Part shown: in pieces, positions 7,728 through 15,251 of the stretch
Layout of the letters: every line of letters starts with the position of its first letter
Numbering within the stretch: position 1 is the first letter of the stretch
Origin: Aeromicrobium erythreum
GTDB lineage: Bacteria; Actinomycetota; Actinomycetes; Propionibacteriales; Nocardioidaceae
NCBI RefSeq assembly: GCF_001509405.1
Contig: NZ_CP011502.1
Span: forward strand, 2,790,001-2,854,000
Length of the DNA stretch: 64,000 nucleotides
Direction of reading: 5' to 3'
The notes under the pieces: model-generated
Told to the model about the DNA's origin: nothing
What the model saw: only the letters and a program-made list of their open reading frames with translations
The model's database searches: none
Translations under genes and position numbers: made by a program

Positions 7728-9314
7728 GAACTCGGGGAGCTCGCGCTTCATGACCTTGCCCGTGGGGTTGCGGGGCAGCTCGTCGAGGAACTTGGTCCGA
7801 CGCGGCACGGCGAAGCGGGCGACCCGCTCCTTGGCGTAGGAGACGACCTCGTCCTCGTCGAGCGACGCGCCGTCCTTGACCACCACGTAGGCGGCAAGGC
7901 AGTGGCCCCAGTCGGGGTCGGGCACGCCGACGACCACGACGTCGGTGATGGACGGGTGGCCGATGAGCGCGTCCTCCAGCTCGCGGGGGAACACGTTCTC
8001 GCCGCCGGAGATGATCATGTCGTCGTCGCGGCCCGCCACGAACAGGCGGCCGTCCTCGTCGAAGTAGCCGAGGTCGCCCGTGTGCATGAGTCCGTCGCGG
8101 AAGTCCTTGGTGTTGCCGTCGGTGTAGCCGCCGAACTGCATCTCGTTGCCGACGTAGATGACACCCGTCTCGCCCGGCGGCAGCTCGTTGCCGTCGGTGT
8201 CGAGGATCTTCGCGACCGTGCGCCACGGCACGCGACCCGCGGTGCCGGGTGCCGCGCGCAGGTCCTCCGGCGAGGCGATGGACACCCAGCCGGTCTCGGT
8301 GGCGCCGTAGAAGTTGTAGACCGAGTCGGTGAAGCGGTCCATGAAGTCGATCGCCAGGTCACCGGCGAGCGCCGAGCCGCTCGAGGCGGTGATGCGCAGG
8401 CTGGAGACGTCGTAGCGGTCGGCCACCTCGCGGTCGAGGTTCACCAGACGCTGCATCATCAGCGGCACGACGACGAGCACCTCGGCCTTGTACCGGTCGA
8501 TGTCCTCGAGGACCTGCGCGGGATCGAACTTGCGGCGCAGGACGTAGGTCGGGACGGTCGAGAGGCCGAACCCGAAGTTGATGAGGCCCCACGAGTGGAA
8601 CAGCGGCGCGGCCAGCACGACCGTGGAGTTGCCGTGGTACGGGATGGACCCGAAGAAGGTGAGGAGCGGGTCGAGGTTCTCCGGCTCCTTGCGGTTCGCG
8701 CCCTTCGGCAGCCCGGTGGTGCCGGAGGTGAAGATGACGATGCCGCCCGGCTTGGACGGCTTCTTGTGGTCGTCGGTCGGCTGCCCCTCGGCGAGGCCCG
8801 ACAGGGTCGGCAGGCCGTGGGAGTCGTCGTCGGCCCACGCCACGACGACGAGGTCGCGGTCGATCTCGGACGTGACCTTGAGGAACTCCTGGTCGACGAT
8901 GGCGAACTTGGCGCCCTCGCGTCGCGTGAGCTCGCCGAGCTGGGAGGCGCTGGCCATCGTGTTGAGCAGCAGCACCTTCGCGCCGATCTGCATGATCGAG
9001 ACCATCGAGACCACCATCCAGCGGTGGTTGCGTCCCATGAGCGCGACCGCGTCACCGACCTGCACGCCGCGGGCCTTGAGCGCGGCCGTCGTCTGGTTGA
9101 TCTCGTCGCGCAGCTCGGCCCACGTGATCTCGCCGGCGTCGTCGATGATCGCGGTCTGGTTCGGGAAGCGGGCGGCCGCCGCGGCCACAGCCGACGGGAA
9201 GCCGGGGCCCCAGGTGGCGAGCTTGATGCCCGCCTTGAGGAGCCGGTGGGGCGGCTGGACCTTGAGGAGGCCGATCTGTCGCAGGACCTTCAGCTTGTAG
9301 GCGATGTCACTCAT
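7722..9314 (-). CDS. Acyl-CoA synthetase (AMP-dependent ligase, FadD-like)
   Basis: A 530-residue ANL-superfamily enzyme. The AMP-binding P-loop TSGTTGLPKG is at about residues 196-205. The later motifs YGATETGW, TGDLGYFDEDG, GRDDDMIISGGENVFP and the C-terminal catalytic-lysine segment NPTGKVMKREL are all present. It should activate a carboxylic acid to an acyl-AMP and then an acyl-CoA; a long-chain fatty acid is likely by resemblance but chain length is not readable. The start ATG has a GAGGAG ribosome-binding site. It is separated from the surface-polysaccharide locus upstream by only 74 bp, which hold an inverted repeat, so it may be a separate transcription unit. Confidence 0.88.
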   Translation of the reverse strand: MSDIAYKLKVLRQIGLLKVQPPHRLLKAGIKLATWGPGFPSAVAAAAARFPNQTAIIDDAGEITWAELRDEINQTTAALKARGVQVGDAVALMGRNHRWMVVSMVSIMQIGAKVLLLNTMASASQLGELTRREGAKFAIVDQEFLKVTSEIDRDLVVVAWADDDSHGLPTLSGLAEGQPTDDHKKPSKPGGIVIFTSGTTGLPKGANRKEPENLDPLLTFFGSIPYHGNSTVVLAAPLFHSWGLINFGFGLSTVPTYVLRRKFDPAQVLEDIDRYKAEVLVVVPLMMQRLVNLDREVADRYDVSSLRITASSGSALAGDLAIDFMDRFTDSVYNFYGATETGWVSIASPEDLRAAPGTAGRVPWRTVAKILDTDGNELPPGETGVIYVGNEMQFGGYTDGNTKDFRDGLMHTGDLGYFDEDGRLFVAGRDDDMIISGGENVFPRELEDALIGHPSITDVVVVGVPDPDWGHCLAAYVVVKDGASLDEDEVVSYAKERVARFAVPRRTKFLDELPRNPTGKVMKRELPEFD

Positions 9315-9353
9315 GCGGTCCGGCGGCTCCTCGGTCTCGTCACGTCAGGAAAC

Positions 9354-9374
9354 GTCACAGTAACAGTGGGTGAC
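9354..9374. promoter_or_regulatory. Inverted repeat upstream of acyl-CoA synthetase
   Basis: GTCAC (9354-9358) and GTGAC (9370-9374) flank an AT-richer core containing AGTAACAGT, 40-60 bp upstream of the synthetase start. The layout is suitable for a TetR/FadR-type operator. This is inference from symmetry only. Confidence 0.3.
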
Positions 9375-9388
9375 ACCGCGTGGCGGGT

Positions 9389-11329
9389 TCAGAGAGCGCC
9401 GTCACGTACGAGCACGGCGCGCACGGTGCGCAGCAGGATCCGGGCGTCGAGGCGCAGGCTCCAGGTGTTGACGTACTGCAGGTCGAGCCGGATCGACTCC
9501 TCCCAGCTCAGCTGCGAACGACCGCTGACCTGCCACAGGCCGGTGAGTCCGGGGCGCACGTGCAGCCGTCGCCAGACCCACTGGCTGTACTGCGCCGTCT
9601 CGCGCGGCAGGGCGGGCCGAGGGCCGACGAGCGACATGTGGCCGAGCAGCACGTTGACCAGCTGCGGGAGCTCGTCGAGCGACGTGCGACGCAGGACGCG
9701 TCCGACGGGCGTGACCCGGGGGTCGTCGTCGAGCTTGAACAGGGGGCCGGCGCCCTCGTTGCGGACGACGAGCTCGTCGAGCCGCTCCTCGGCGTCGACG
9801 ACCATGGTGCGGAACTTCAGCATCGTGAACGGTGTCCCGTCGCGTCCGGTGCGCTCCTGGCGGAAGATCACCGGTCCGGCCGACGTGAGCCGCACTGCGA
9901 GGGCGACGGCGAGCATCACCGGCGACAGGACCACCAGGCCGACGAGCGCGGCCGTGCGGTCGACGACTGACTTGACCGCGACCGACACCAGGTGCTCGTT
10001 GGGAGGCCGCATGGTCAGCGCCAGCTGGTCGGCCACCATGCGCGGACGCATGTACTCGACGTGGTCCTCCATGTCGGCGAGCACCAGGCACTCGACGTCG
10101 GCGCGCTGCAGCGCCCAGGCCAGGTGGCGCAGCGCGGGCGTGGTGAGCGCGTGGTCGGAGGCGATGACGACGGACCGGGCGCGCTGGCGGTAGACGGTCG
10201 CCATGACGTCGGGCACGATCCGCGACAGCGACCCCGGCGAGCCGAGGGGCACGGACTCCGCATCGCCGCGCCAGACGCACGAGGCCACGACGTCGACGTC
10301 GCGCCGGCCGGCCCAGTGGTCCGTCAGACGGCGGACCCGACGCTCCTCGCCCACCAGGACCGTGGGCGTGCGACGCCGGACGACACGGTGCGCGACGCCG
10401 TAGCCGACGAACACGAGGGCGGCGGCCAGCACCGCGAGCAGGCCGCGACGCAGGTCGGGCGTGCTCTGGACGCCGAGCAGCAGACCGGCCACGACCGCCG
10501 CGCCGACGACGCCGAGCAGGCGGACGACCGGGGTGAGCGAGCTGGCGCGCTCGGCCGCGGGCTGCGCGAGCCAGCTGTAGACGAGCCACGCCCCGACGCC
10601 GGCCACGACGGCGCGGCCGACGTCGCCGTCCAGCCCGAAGTGGACGGCGAGCGCGAGGGCCGTCGTGAAGGTCAGGAGGTAGCCGACCAGTCCCTGCCGC
10701 ACGGCGTCGGCGACGGCCCGGACCATGCCGCTGCGACGACGTTGGGCGCGGGCGGCGAGGAACTCCTCACCTGCGGGGGCCCGGGTGCTGCGCGGGACGC
10801 CCAGGCGCGTGCGCCCCTCGGCGTCACGGCGCGCCTCGGGCAGGTCGCCGAGCAGCCGGGTGGCCTCGAGGACGCCGGCAGTCGGCTGCAGCTCCTCCGA
10901 CCGGGTGCGCAGCGTGCCGGCGGCCACCTCGTCGAGCAGCCGGTGCAGCTGCTCGCGCGACTCCGCGACGTGCACGAGCCCCATCTCGGCCAGCCGTCGG
11001 CTGAGCACGACCTGGTGGTCGTCGACGACCTCGTCGTCGACCGGCACGCGGGGCACGACGATCGGGATGCGACCGGCGCGGCGTGCGTCCATGACGCCGC
11101 CGGCACCGCCCTGGAGCACCACGACGTCGGCGCGCCGGTAGTGCTCGAGCAGCTCGTCGGGCGCCATCATGGTGCGGTTGTCGGCCCTGCCCAGCGGTCG
11201 GGTCGAGCCGTGCTGGAAGACCACGGCGGCCTCCTGCGCGTCGGCCCACGGCTCCAGCCAGTCGACGAAGCGGTCGAACGGGTGGTGGTAGGTGCCGACG
11301 CTCGCGACGACGCTGAGCGGCTCGGTCAC
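9389..11329 (-). CDS. Fusion of PssE/Alg13-like glycosyltransferase domain with polyprenyl-P sugar phosphotransferase
   Basis: One uninterrupted 646-residue frame with two domains. Residues 1-165 resemble PssE/Alg13-type transferase halves: N-terminal VVASVGTYHHPFDRF, GGAGGVMDA near 74-82 and RVPVDDEVVDDHQ. After a ~40-residue Arg/Ala linker come about four membrane helices (from ~residue 213), a central domain, and a C-terminal ExoY/WcaJ-type domain (~445-646) with KFRTM, RRTSLDELPQL and SLVGPRP. The C-terminal part should load a sugar-1-phosphate on undecaprenyl phosphate, and the N-terminal part should pair with PssD to add the next sugar. The GTG start overlaps the pssD stop (GTGA). The internal Met202 has no ribosome-binding site and no stop precedes it, so a real fusion is favoured. 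Confidence 0.85.
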   Translation of the reverse strand: MTEPLSVVASVGTYHHPFDRFVDWLEPWADAQEAAVVFQHGSTRPLGRADNRTMMAPDELLEHYRRADVVVLQGGAGGVMDARRAGRIPIVVPRVPVDDEVVDDHQVVLSRRLAEMGLVHVAESREQLHRLLDEVAAGTLRTRSEELQPTAGVLEATRLLGDLPEARRDAEGRTRLGVPRSTRAPAGEEFLAARAQRRRSGMVRAVADAVRQGLVGYLLTFTTALALAVHFGLDGDVGRAVVAGVGAWLVYSWLAQPAAERASSLTPVVRLLGVVGAAVVAGLLLGVQSTPDLRRGLLAVLAAALVFVGYGVAHRVVRRRTPTVLVGEERRVRRLTDHWAGRRDVDVVASCVWRGDAESVPLGSPGSLSRIVPDVMATVYRQRARSVVIASDHALTTPALRHLAWALQRADVECLVLADMEDHVEYMRPRMVADQLALTMRPPNEHLVSVAVKSVVDRTAALVGLVVLSPVMLAVALAVRLTSAGPVIFRQERTGRDGTPFTMLKFRTMVVDAEERLDELVVRNEGAGPLFKLDDDPRVTPVGRVLRRTSLDELPQLVNVLLGHMSLVGPRPALPRETAQYSQWVWRRLHVRPGLTGLWQVSGRSQLSWEESIRLDLQYVNTWSLRLDARILLRTVRAVLVRDGAL

Positions 11330-11775
11330 AGCACCAGGCCGACGGTCTGCGCGCGCGGCAGCTTCTCGGTGAGCTGGTCCCACTGCGTCAGGTACTCGTC
11401 GACGAACGGGTACACCAGCCGTCCGGTCAGCGACGGCTTGTCGATGCGGTCGATCGTCTCCAGGAAGATCGACCGGGCGCCGACCCGGCGCGCCTGGCGC
11501 AGGAACGGCACGGCGACGGCGGCGCCGGTGCTGAAGACCACGTCGGGACGCCACTCGTCGATGACCCGGCGGGCCAGCACCATGTTGCGGGCGAGGTTCG
11601 GCAGGTTGCGCTGCGTCGGCCACGCGCACTCGATGACGCGCTCGTCGCGCAACTTCAGCCGGGCGTCCTCGGTGGGCCCGGTGACCCAGAGCCGCTCGTG
11701 CTCGCCCCACCAGGGCTCGAGGGCGAGGGCCTGGGCGAGGTGTCCGCCGGAGGAGCAGGCGATGAGGATGCGCAT
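11326..11775 (-). CDS. pssD: PssD/Alg14-like glycosyltransferase subunit
   Basis: A 149-residue protein beginning with the Alg14/PssD signature ILIACSSGGHLAQ at residues 3-15. The membrane-associated VVFSTGAAVAVPFL segment near 80 and FLETIDRIDKPSLTGRLVYPFVDEYLTQW near 105-130 are also typical. In this family the subunit anchors the Alg13/PssE catalytic partner at the membrane, and the pair adds a sugar to the lipid-linked primer. The partner is encoded immediately downstream, fused to the priming transferase, and translation is coupled by a 4-nt overlap. Upstream, the stop of the GT2 gene is 1 bp from this start codon. Confidence 0.88.
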   Translation of the reverse strand: MRILIACSSGGHLAQALALEPWWGEHERLWVTGPTEDARLKLRDERVIECAWPTQRNLPNLARNMVLARRVIDEWRPDVVFSTGAAVAVPFLRQARRVGARSIFLETIDRIDKPSLTGRLVYPFVDEYLTQWDQLTEKLPRAQTVGLVL

Positions 11776-11776
11776 G

Positions 11777-12736
11777 TCAGATGCCCTTTCCGAAGCGTCG
11801 CGCGACGGTGACGACGGCGCCGGGCGTCAGCAGACGCAGACCGACGGCGAGCGCCAGCCAGGCGCGCAGGGTGGTGGGTCGCAGCGCCAGGGCCTGCCGG
11901 GCGTGCCGGCGGCCGGCCCGACGCTGACCGGAGGAGACCTCGCCGAACGCGATCTGCGAGAGCATCCGCGCGTGCGCCGCGTCGTCGTCGGCGAACTGCG
12001 GGTGCTTGTGGAGGAGGTAGGTGAGCGCGGCGGCGTAGTCGGCCCAGCGCCCGAAGAAGTAGGACTGGCCCTGCCAGCGCACCCGTACGAGGGGCTCGTT
12101 CACGAGTCGCACGGGCGCGAGCCGCGACGCCGCCAGGAGCACGTCGGTGTCCTCGGCGTAGCCACGCGGGAGGTCCTCGTCGATCATGCCGATCTCGTCG
12201 ACGAGCGCGTCGCGCCGGAACACGAAGCTGCTGGAGTGCAGGCCCCCGAACCGCTCGCGCACGAGCTCGGCGTGCGAGACGACGTCGGCGGGGACGAGCC
12301 GGTCGGTGAGGCGCTCGCCGTCGTCGACCTGCATCGCGGTGGCCACCAGCCGGGCGTCCGGGTGGTCGCGGAAGAGCGGCATCTGGGCGGCCAGCTTGCC
12401 CGGTAGCCAGGTGTCGTCGTCGTCCAGGAAGGCGACGAACGGGTGGCTGGCGGCCAGGATGCCGGTGTTGCGGGCGCCGGCGAGGCCGCGGACGCGGTCG
12501 TTGACCACGGCGCGCAGGCTCTGGCCCGGCAGCAGCGCGACGTCGGGCAGCACCGGCTCGCAGGCGTCGAAGACCACGACGACCTCGACCGGTCCGGCGT
12601 ACTCCTGCAGCAGGACGCTGCGCACGGCCTCGGCCATCAGCGTCGGGCGGTCGTGGGTGGGCACGACGACGGTGACGGGCGGTGCGTACGGGGTCGTCGC
12701 GGCGTCGAGCGCCTCGACCGCGCTGTCGACGCTCAC
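11777..12736 (-). CDS. Family 2 glycosyltransferase
   Basis: A 319-residue inverting GT-A enzyme. The nucleotide-sugar-binding fold is visible in VTVVVPTHDRPTLMAEAV (residues ~20-38), GARNTGI and the metal-binding DDDDTW (DXD-type) motif near residue 115. The later family segment RGYAEDTDVLL is also present. A hydrophobic C-terminal stretch may contact the membrane. It should add one sugar to the lipid-linked repeat unit of the surface glycan; donor and linkage are unknown. The GTG start at 12736 overlaps the stop of the TagD-like gene by 4 nt. Confidence 0.87.
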   Translation of the reverse strand: MSVDSAVEALDAATTPYAPPVTVVVPTHDRPTLMAEAVRSVLLQEYAGPVEVVVVFDACEPVLPDVALLPGQSLRAVVNDRVRGLAGARNTGILAASHPFVAFLDDDDTWLPGKLAAQMPLFRDHPDARLVATAMQVDDGERLTDRLVPADVVSHAELVRERFGGLHSSSFVFRRDALVDEIGMIDEDLPRGYAEDTDVLLAASRLAPVRLVNEPLVRVRWQGQSYFFGRWADYAAALTYLLHKHPQFADDDAAHARMLSQIAFGEVSSGQRRAGRRHARQALALRPTTLRAWLALAVGLRLLTPGAVVTVARRFGKGI

Positions 12737-13182
12737 GCGAGCCCCTCCAGCTCGGCACCGGTGAGATGGGCGCGGAGCATGGTGCTCGACGTCTGCCGCG
12801 TGTACGGGTAGTAGACGACGTCGACGCCGATCTCGCCCATCGTGCGCTCGAGCCGGTAGCCCTTGGGCGTGCCCTGCCAGTCGTCGCCCTTGAAGATCAC
12901 GTCGAAGGGCCGCTGCTCCCACACCATGCGCTTGTCCTCGGAGCGGTCGATGACCACCTCGTCGACGATGCCGAGGGCGGAGATGATGTCGATGCGCTCG
13001 TCGCACGGCACGACGGGCTGGCGACCCTTGAGGATCTCGACGTACTCGTCGCTCGCGACGCCGACCACGAGGTGGCGGCAGCGGTGCCGTGCCCGGCGCA
13101 GCAGGTTGAGGTGGCCGACGTGGAACATGTCGAACACGCCGCTGGCGTATCCCACCCCGTAGGTCGTGCGCGTGATGCTCAC
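12733..13182 (-). CDS. TagD-like cytidylyltransferase
   Basis: A 149-residue nucleotidyltransferase. The CTP-binding HxGH signature appears as GVFDMFHVGHLNLLRRA (residues ~14-30), followed by KGDDWQG, and the C-terminal RQTSSTML near residue 130 corresponds to the RTxGISTT motif. Relatives are glycerol-3-phosphate cytidylyltransferases and related polyol- or sugar-phosphate activators. In this locus it probably makes a CDP-alcohol that the CDP-alcohol phosphatidyltransferase downstream in the locus could use. Substrate assignment is inference. It begins a run of four overlapping or abutting genes down to the priming transferase. Confidence 0.85.
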   Translation of the reverse strand: MSITRTTYGVGYASGVFDMFHVGHLNLLRRARHRCRHLVVGVASDEYVEILKGRQPVVPCDERIDIISALGIVDEVVIDRSEDKRMVWEQRPFDVIFKGDDWQGTPKGYRLERTMGEIGVDVVYYPYTRQTSSTMLRAHLTGAELEGLA

Positions 13183-13299
13183 CGGTTCTCCGATCCCCTG
13201 GACGTTCGTGCATGCCTGGAGAGCGGAGGAGCGTGGGCGCGTGACGCAGGACGAGGCCGATTCGGGCGTGTCTCAGGTCACGAACGCGAAGTCAGGACT

Positions 13300-14223
13300 T
13301 CAGTCCCGGGCGGGACGAGGACGGAAGACCCGGACGTGGTCGATCTCGAAGGTGGCCGGGAGCCCGGTGGTGCCCGGGCGCTCGGGATCGAGGCGGCCCC
13401 AGTAGCTGCTGCCGACCTGCAGGTTGAGCCGGATGTCGACCGGACCGTCGAGCGCTCGGCGCAGGCGCGGCTCGCGGTCGAGGTCGACGAAGCCCGTCGT
13501 GCGGCCGTCGAGCGAGAACCGCAGGCAGCCGGGCGTCCAGTCGACCGCGTAGGTGTGGAAGCCGTCGGCGAGCGGCTCCGCGGCCCGCCCCCAGCCGCCG
13601 ACCCGCCGGTACCCGGGAGGGGCGGTGGTGTCCTCGTGGACGGTCCAGGCGTACTGCTCGGACATCGCGCTCCGCTGCCGGGAGGTGGGGGTGCCCCACG
13701 CCTCGACGACGTCGATCTCGCCGGGCAGGTCGGAGGCCCGCAGCCAGAAGGCCGGCCAGAGCGCCCGCGAGCGGCCGGGCTCGACGGGGAGCCGAGCCCG
13801 CACCTCCCACCGTCCGTGCTGCTGGGCGAAGTGGCCGATCGTGTCGAGGTAGCCCGTGCTGACGGGACGCTCGCCGGAGGTGTCGCCGGCCGGGTCGGAC
13901 CGGGCGGTGATGCGCAGGCGCCCGCCGCGCACCTCGACGGCGTCGGCCCGGATGCGGGCCTGGTCGAAGGACAGCGTCGTGTCGTCGCGGACCGTCCAGC
14001 GGTCGGGGTCGACGCGGGTGCCGGAGAACTCGTCGTGCCACGCGAGCCGACCCTGCGCAGGGTCGGAGAGGTCGAGCCGGTCGACGTCGCCGGTCCGGCA
14101 GGGCACCGCGTCGGCGGTCGGTGCGTCGGAAAGGCCGCCTCCCGGCCCGACCAGCCGCACCGTCACGAGCAGACCCGCCGCGAGGGCGAGCAGCACCACG
14201 ACGAGCAGGACCCTGCGACGCAC
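13300..14223 (-). CDS. Membrane-anchored or secreted GH16 glycoside hydrolase
   Basis: A 307-residue protein. Residues 4-22 form a hydrophobic signal or anchor. The GH16 core follows, with the catalytic motif GEIDVVEAWG (nucleophile E169, D171, acid/base E174), the upstream LWPAFWLRA segment and the downstream FHTYAVDWTP. Family members hydrolyse or transglycosylate beta-1,3/1,4-linked glucans or galactans, so this is a plausible trimming or release enzyme for the surface glycan. The start is the GTG at 14223, 17 bp after the sigma-factor gene; no stronger start is seen. Substrate cannot be deduced. Confidence 0.87.
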   Translation of the reverse strand: MRRRVLLVVVLLALAAGLLVTVRLVGPGGGLSDAPTADAVPCRTGDVDRLDLSDPAQGRLAWHDEFSGTRVDPDRWTVRDDTTLSFDQARIRADAVEVRGGRLRITARSDPAGDTSGERPVSTGYLDTIGHFAQQHGRWEVRARLPVEPGRSRALWPAFWLRASDLPGEIDVVEAWGTPTSRQRSAMSEQYAWTVHEDTTAPPGYRRVGGWGRAAEPLADGFHTYAVDWTPGCLRFSLDGRTTGFVDLDREPRLRRALDGPVDIRLNLQVGSSYWGRLDPERPGTTGLPATFEIDHVRVFRPRPARD

Positions 14224-14240
14224 CCGGTGGCCTGCGGACG

Positions 14241-15029
14241 TCAGGCGCGGACGCCGGCGACGGCCTGCTGCGGGGCCACGACGCGGGCGTTGACGTCCTC
14301 GAGCTCGAGGTAGCTGGCCATGCAGGACGGGCAAGCCTCGAGGTGGACGTGGATGCGCTTCTGCTCGCGCATGCCGACGGTGCGCCGCACGAGCGACGCG
14401 AGCCGGGGACGCAGCTGACGGCACTCGTCGCTGGCCTCGACGCCGTCGGCGGCGACGTGCTGCGCGAGGTAGGCCTCGCGGAGCCCGGCGCGGGCGCGGT
14501 ACACGAGCGCGGAGACGCCGTTGGCCGTGAGACCGAGCCGGTCGCTGACCTCGTGCGGCTTGAGTCCTTCGACGTCGAGGTACCAGAGCACCGTGCGCCA
14601 GCGCTCGGGCAGCGACGCGAAGGCGGACCGGACGAGGTCGCGCTCGAACGTGTCGAGCTGTCCGTGCCCGAACGGCACCGCGGTGTCGATCGTCGCGAGG
14701 TCGTCCGTCGGCTGGACGCGCTGGCGCAGCCGTCCCCGTCGGGCGGCCTCGTGGCGGACCGAGGTCAGCACGTACGCGCGGAAGGCACGCTCGGGACCGA
14801 GACCGCGGCGGAGCTGGCCGAGCACCTGGGCGAACGCCTCGGACACGGTGTCTTCGGCCTCGGTCGGTGCGCCGAGGCGCCGGGCGAGGCGCAGGGCCAC
14901 GGGCCGGTACCGGCGGAACAGCTCGGCATAGGCGTCGTCGTCGCCGTCCCGCGCGAGGGACAGCAGGTGCGCGTCGTCCAGCTCTACGCCGGACGCGCGC
15001 GCAGACATGCGCGATTCATCGATGGACAT
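14241..15029 (-). CDS. ECF-like sigma factor with C-terminal zinc-binding (ZAS-like) motif
   Basis: A 262-residue protein. Sigma region 2 spans ~20-105 (DAYAELFRRY, SEAFAQVL, RAYVLTSVRHEAAR). Region 4 spans ~130-190 with the helix-turn-helix GLKPHEVSDRLGLTANGVSALVYRAR. The C-terminal 70 residues carry C203 and an H229-x3-C233-x2-C236 pattern, the zinc-binding arrangement of ZAS-type anti-sigma factors, here in the same polypeptide. The start is the ATG at 15029 with an AGGGGAAAG ribosome-binding site. It lies between the GH16 gene and the divergent Wzz-like gene and has a good -35/-10 promoter, so it probably controls the surface locus (inference). Confidence 0.87.
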   Translation of the reverse strand: MSIDESRMSARASGVELDDAHLLSLARDGDDDAYAELFRRYRPVALRLARRLGAPTEAEDTVSEAFAQVLGQLRRGLGPERAFRAYVLTSVRHEAARRGRLRQRVQPTDDLATIDTAVPFGHGQLDTFERDLVRSAFASLPERWRTVLWYLDVEGLKPHEVSDRLGLTANGVSALVYRARAGLREAYLAQHVAADGVEASDECRQLRPRLASLVRRTVGMREQKRIHVHLEACPSCMASYLELEDVNARVVAPQQAVAGVRA

Positions 15030-15126
15030 CTGAACTTTCCCCTGGATCGTTCCCCGCCCTCCACCGTGGTGACGGTCTCCGGCCGGGACTGCCCGCGTTC
15101 GTGACACAGGCAGTTGCAACTCGGCC

Positions 15127-15154
15127 ATAGTAACCGGGTGAGACAGCGGGTCAA
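15127..15154 (-). promoter_or_regulatory. Sigma-70-type promoter for the ECF-like sigma gene
   Basis: On the minus strand, TTGACC (15149-15154) and TACTAT (15127-15132) are separated by 16 nt. The -10 box lies ~98 nt upstream of the sigma-factor start codon. It resembles the rplM promoter (TTGACC and a GGTTACTnT -10), so basal transcription probably uses the housekeeping sigma factor. Confidence 0.55.
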
Positions 15155-15188
15155 TGGCTCAACTCACAGGCACGGACGCCCGCCCGCG

Positions 15189-15197
15189 GCGTCATGA
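15189..15197 (+). promoter_or_regulatory. GCGTCATGA motif upstream of Wzz-like gene
   Basis: The 9-mer GCGTCATGA ends 55 nt upstream of the Wzz-like start. The same core in sense orientation ends 81-82 nt upstream of both fibrinogen-like genes. A GCACGGACG-CCGC stretch precedes it here and at 25396-25406. CGTC is typical of ECF -10 elements, but no -35 consensus is obvious. Confidence 0.35.
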
Positions 15198-15251
15198 ACG
15201 AGGCCGTCGTCGCTCCCAGTGCATGACGTCCCGCACCCGAGGAGCTCCTGC

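Noticed and set aside
6319-7839. Several 60-280-codon open frames on both strands within array 1
   Set aside because: They arise because the repeat has no stops in some frames. Products are repetitive (YRDHP..., RPAE...), lack ribosome-binding sites and occur on both strands of the same DNA.
10726-11329. Two separate genes for the PssE-like domain and the priming transferase
   Set aside because: No stop codon separates the domains, and the only candidate internal ATG (10726) lacks a ribosome-binding site.
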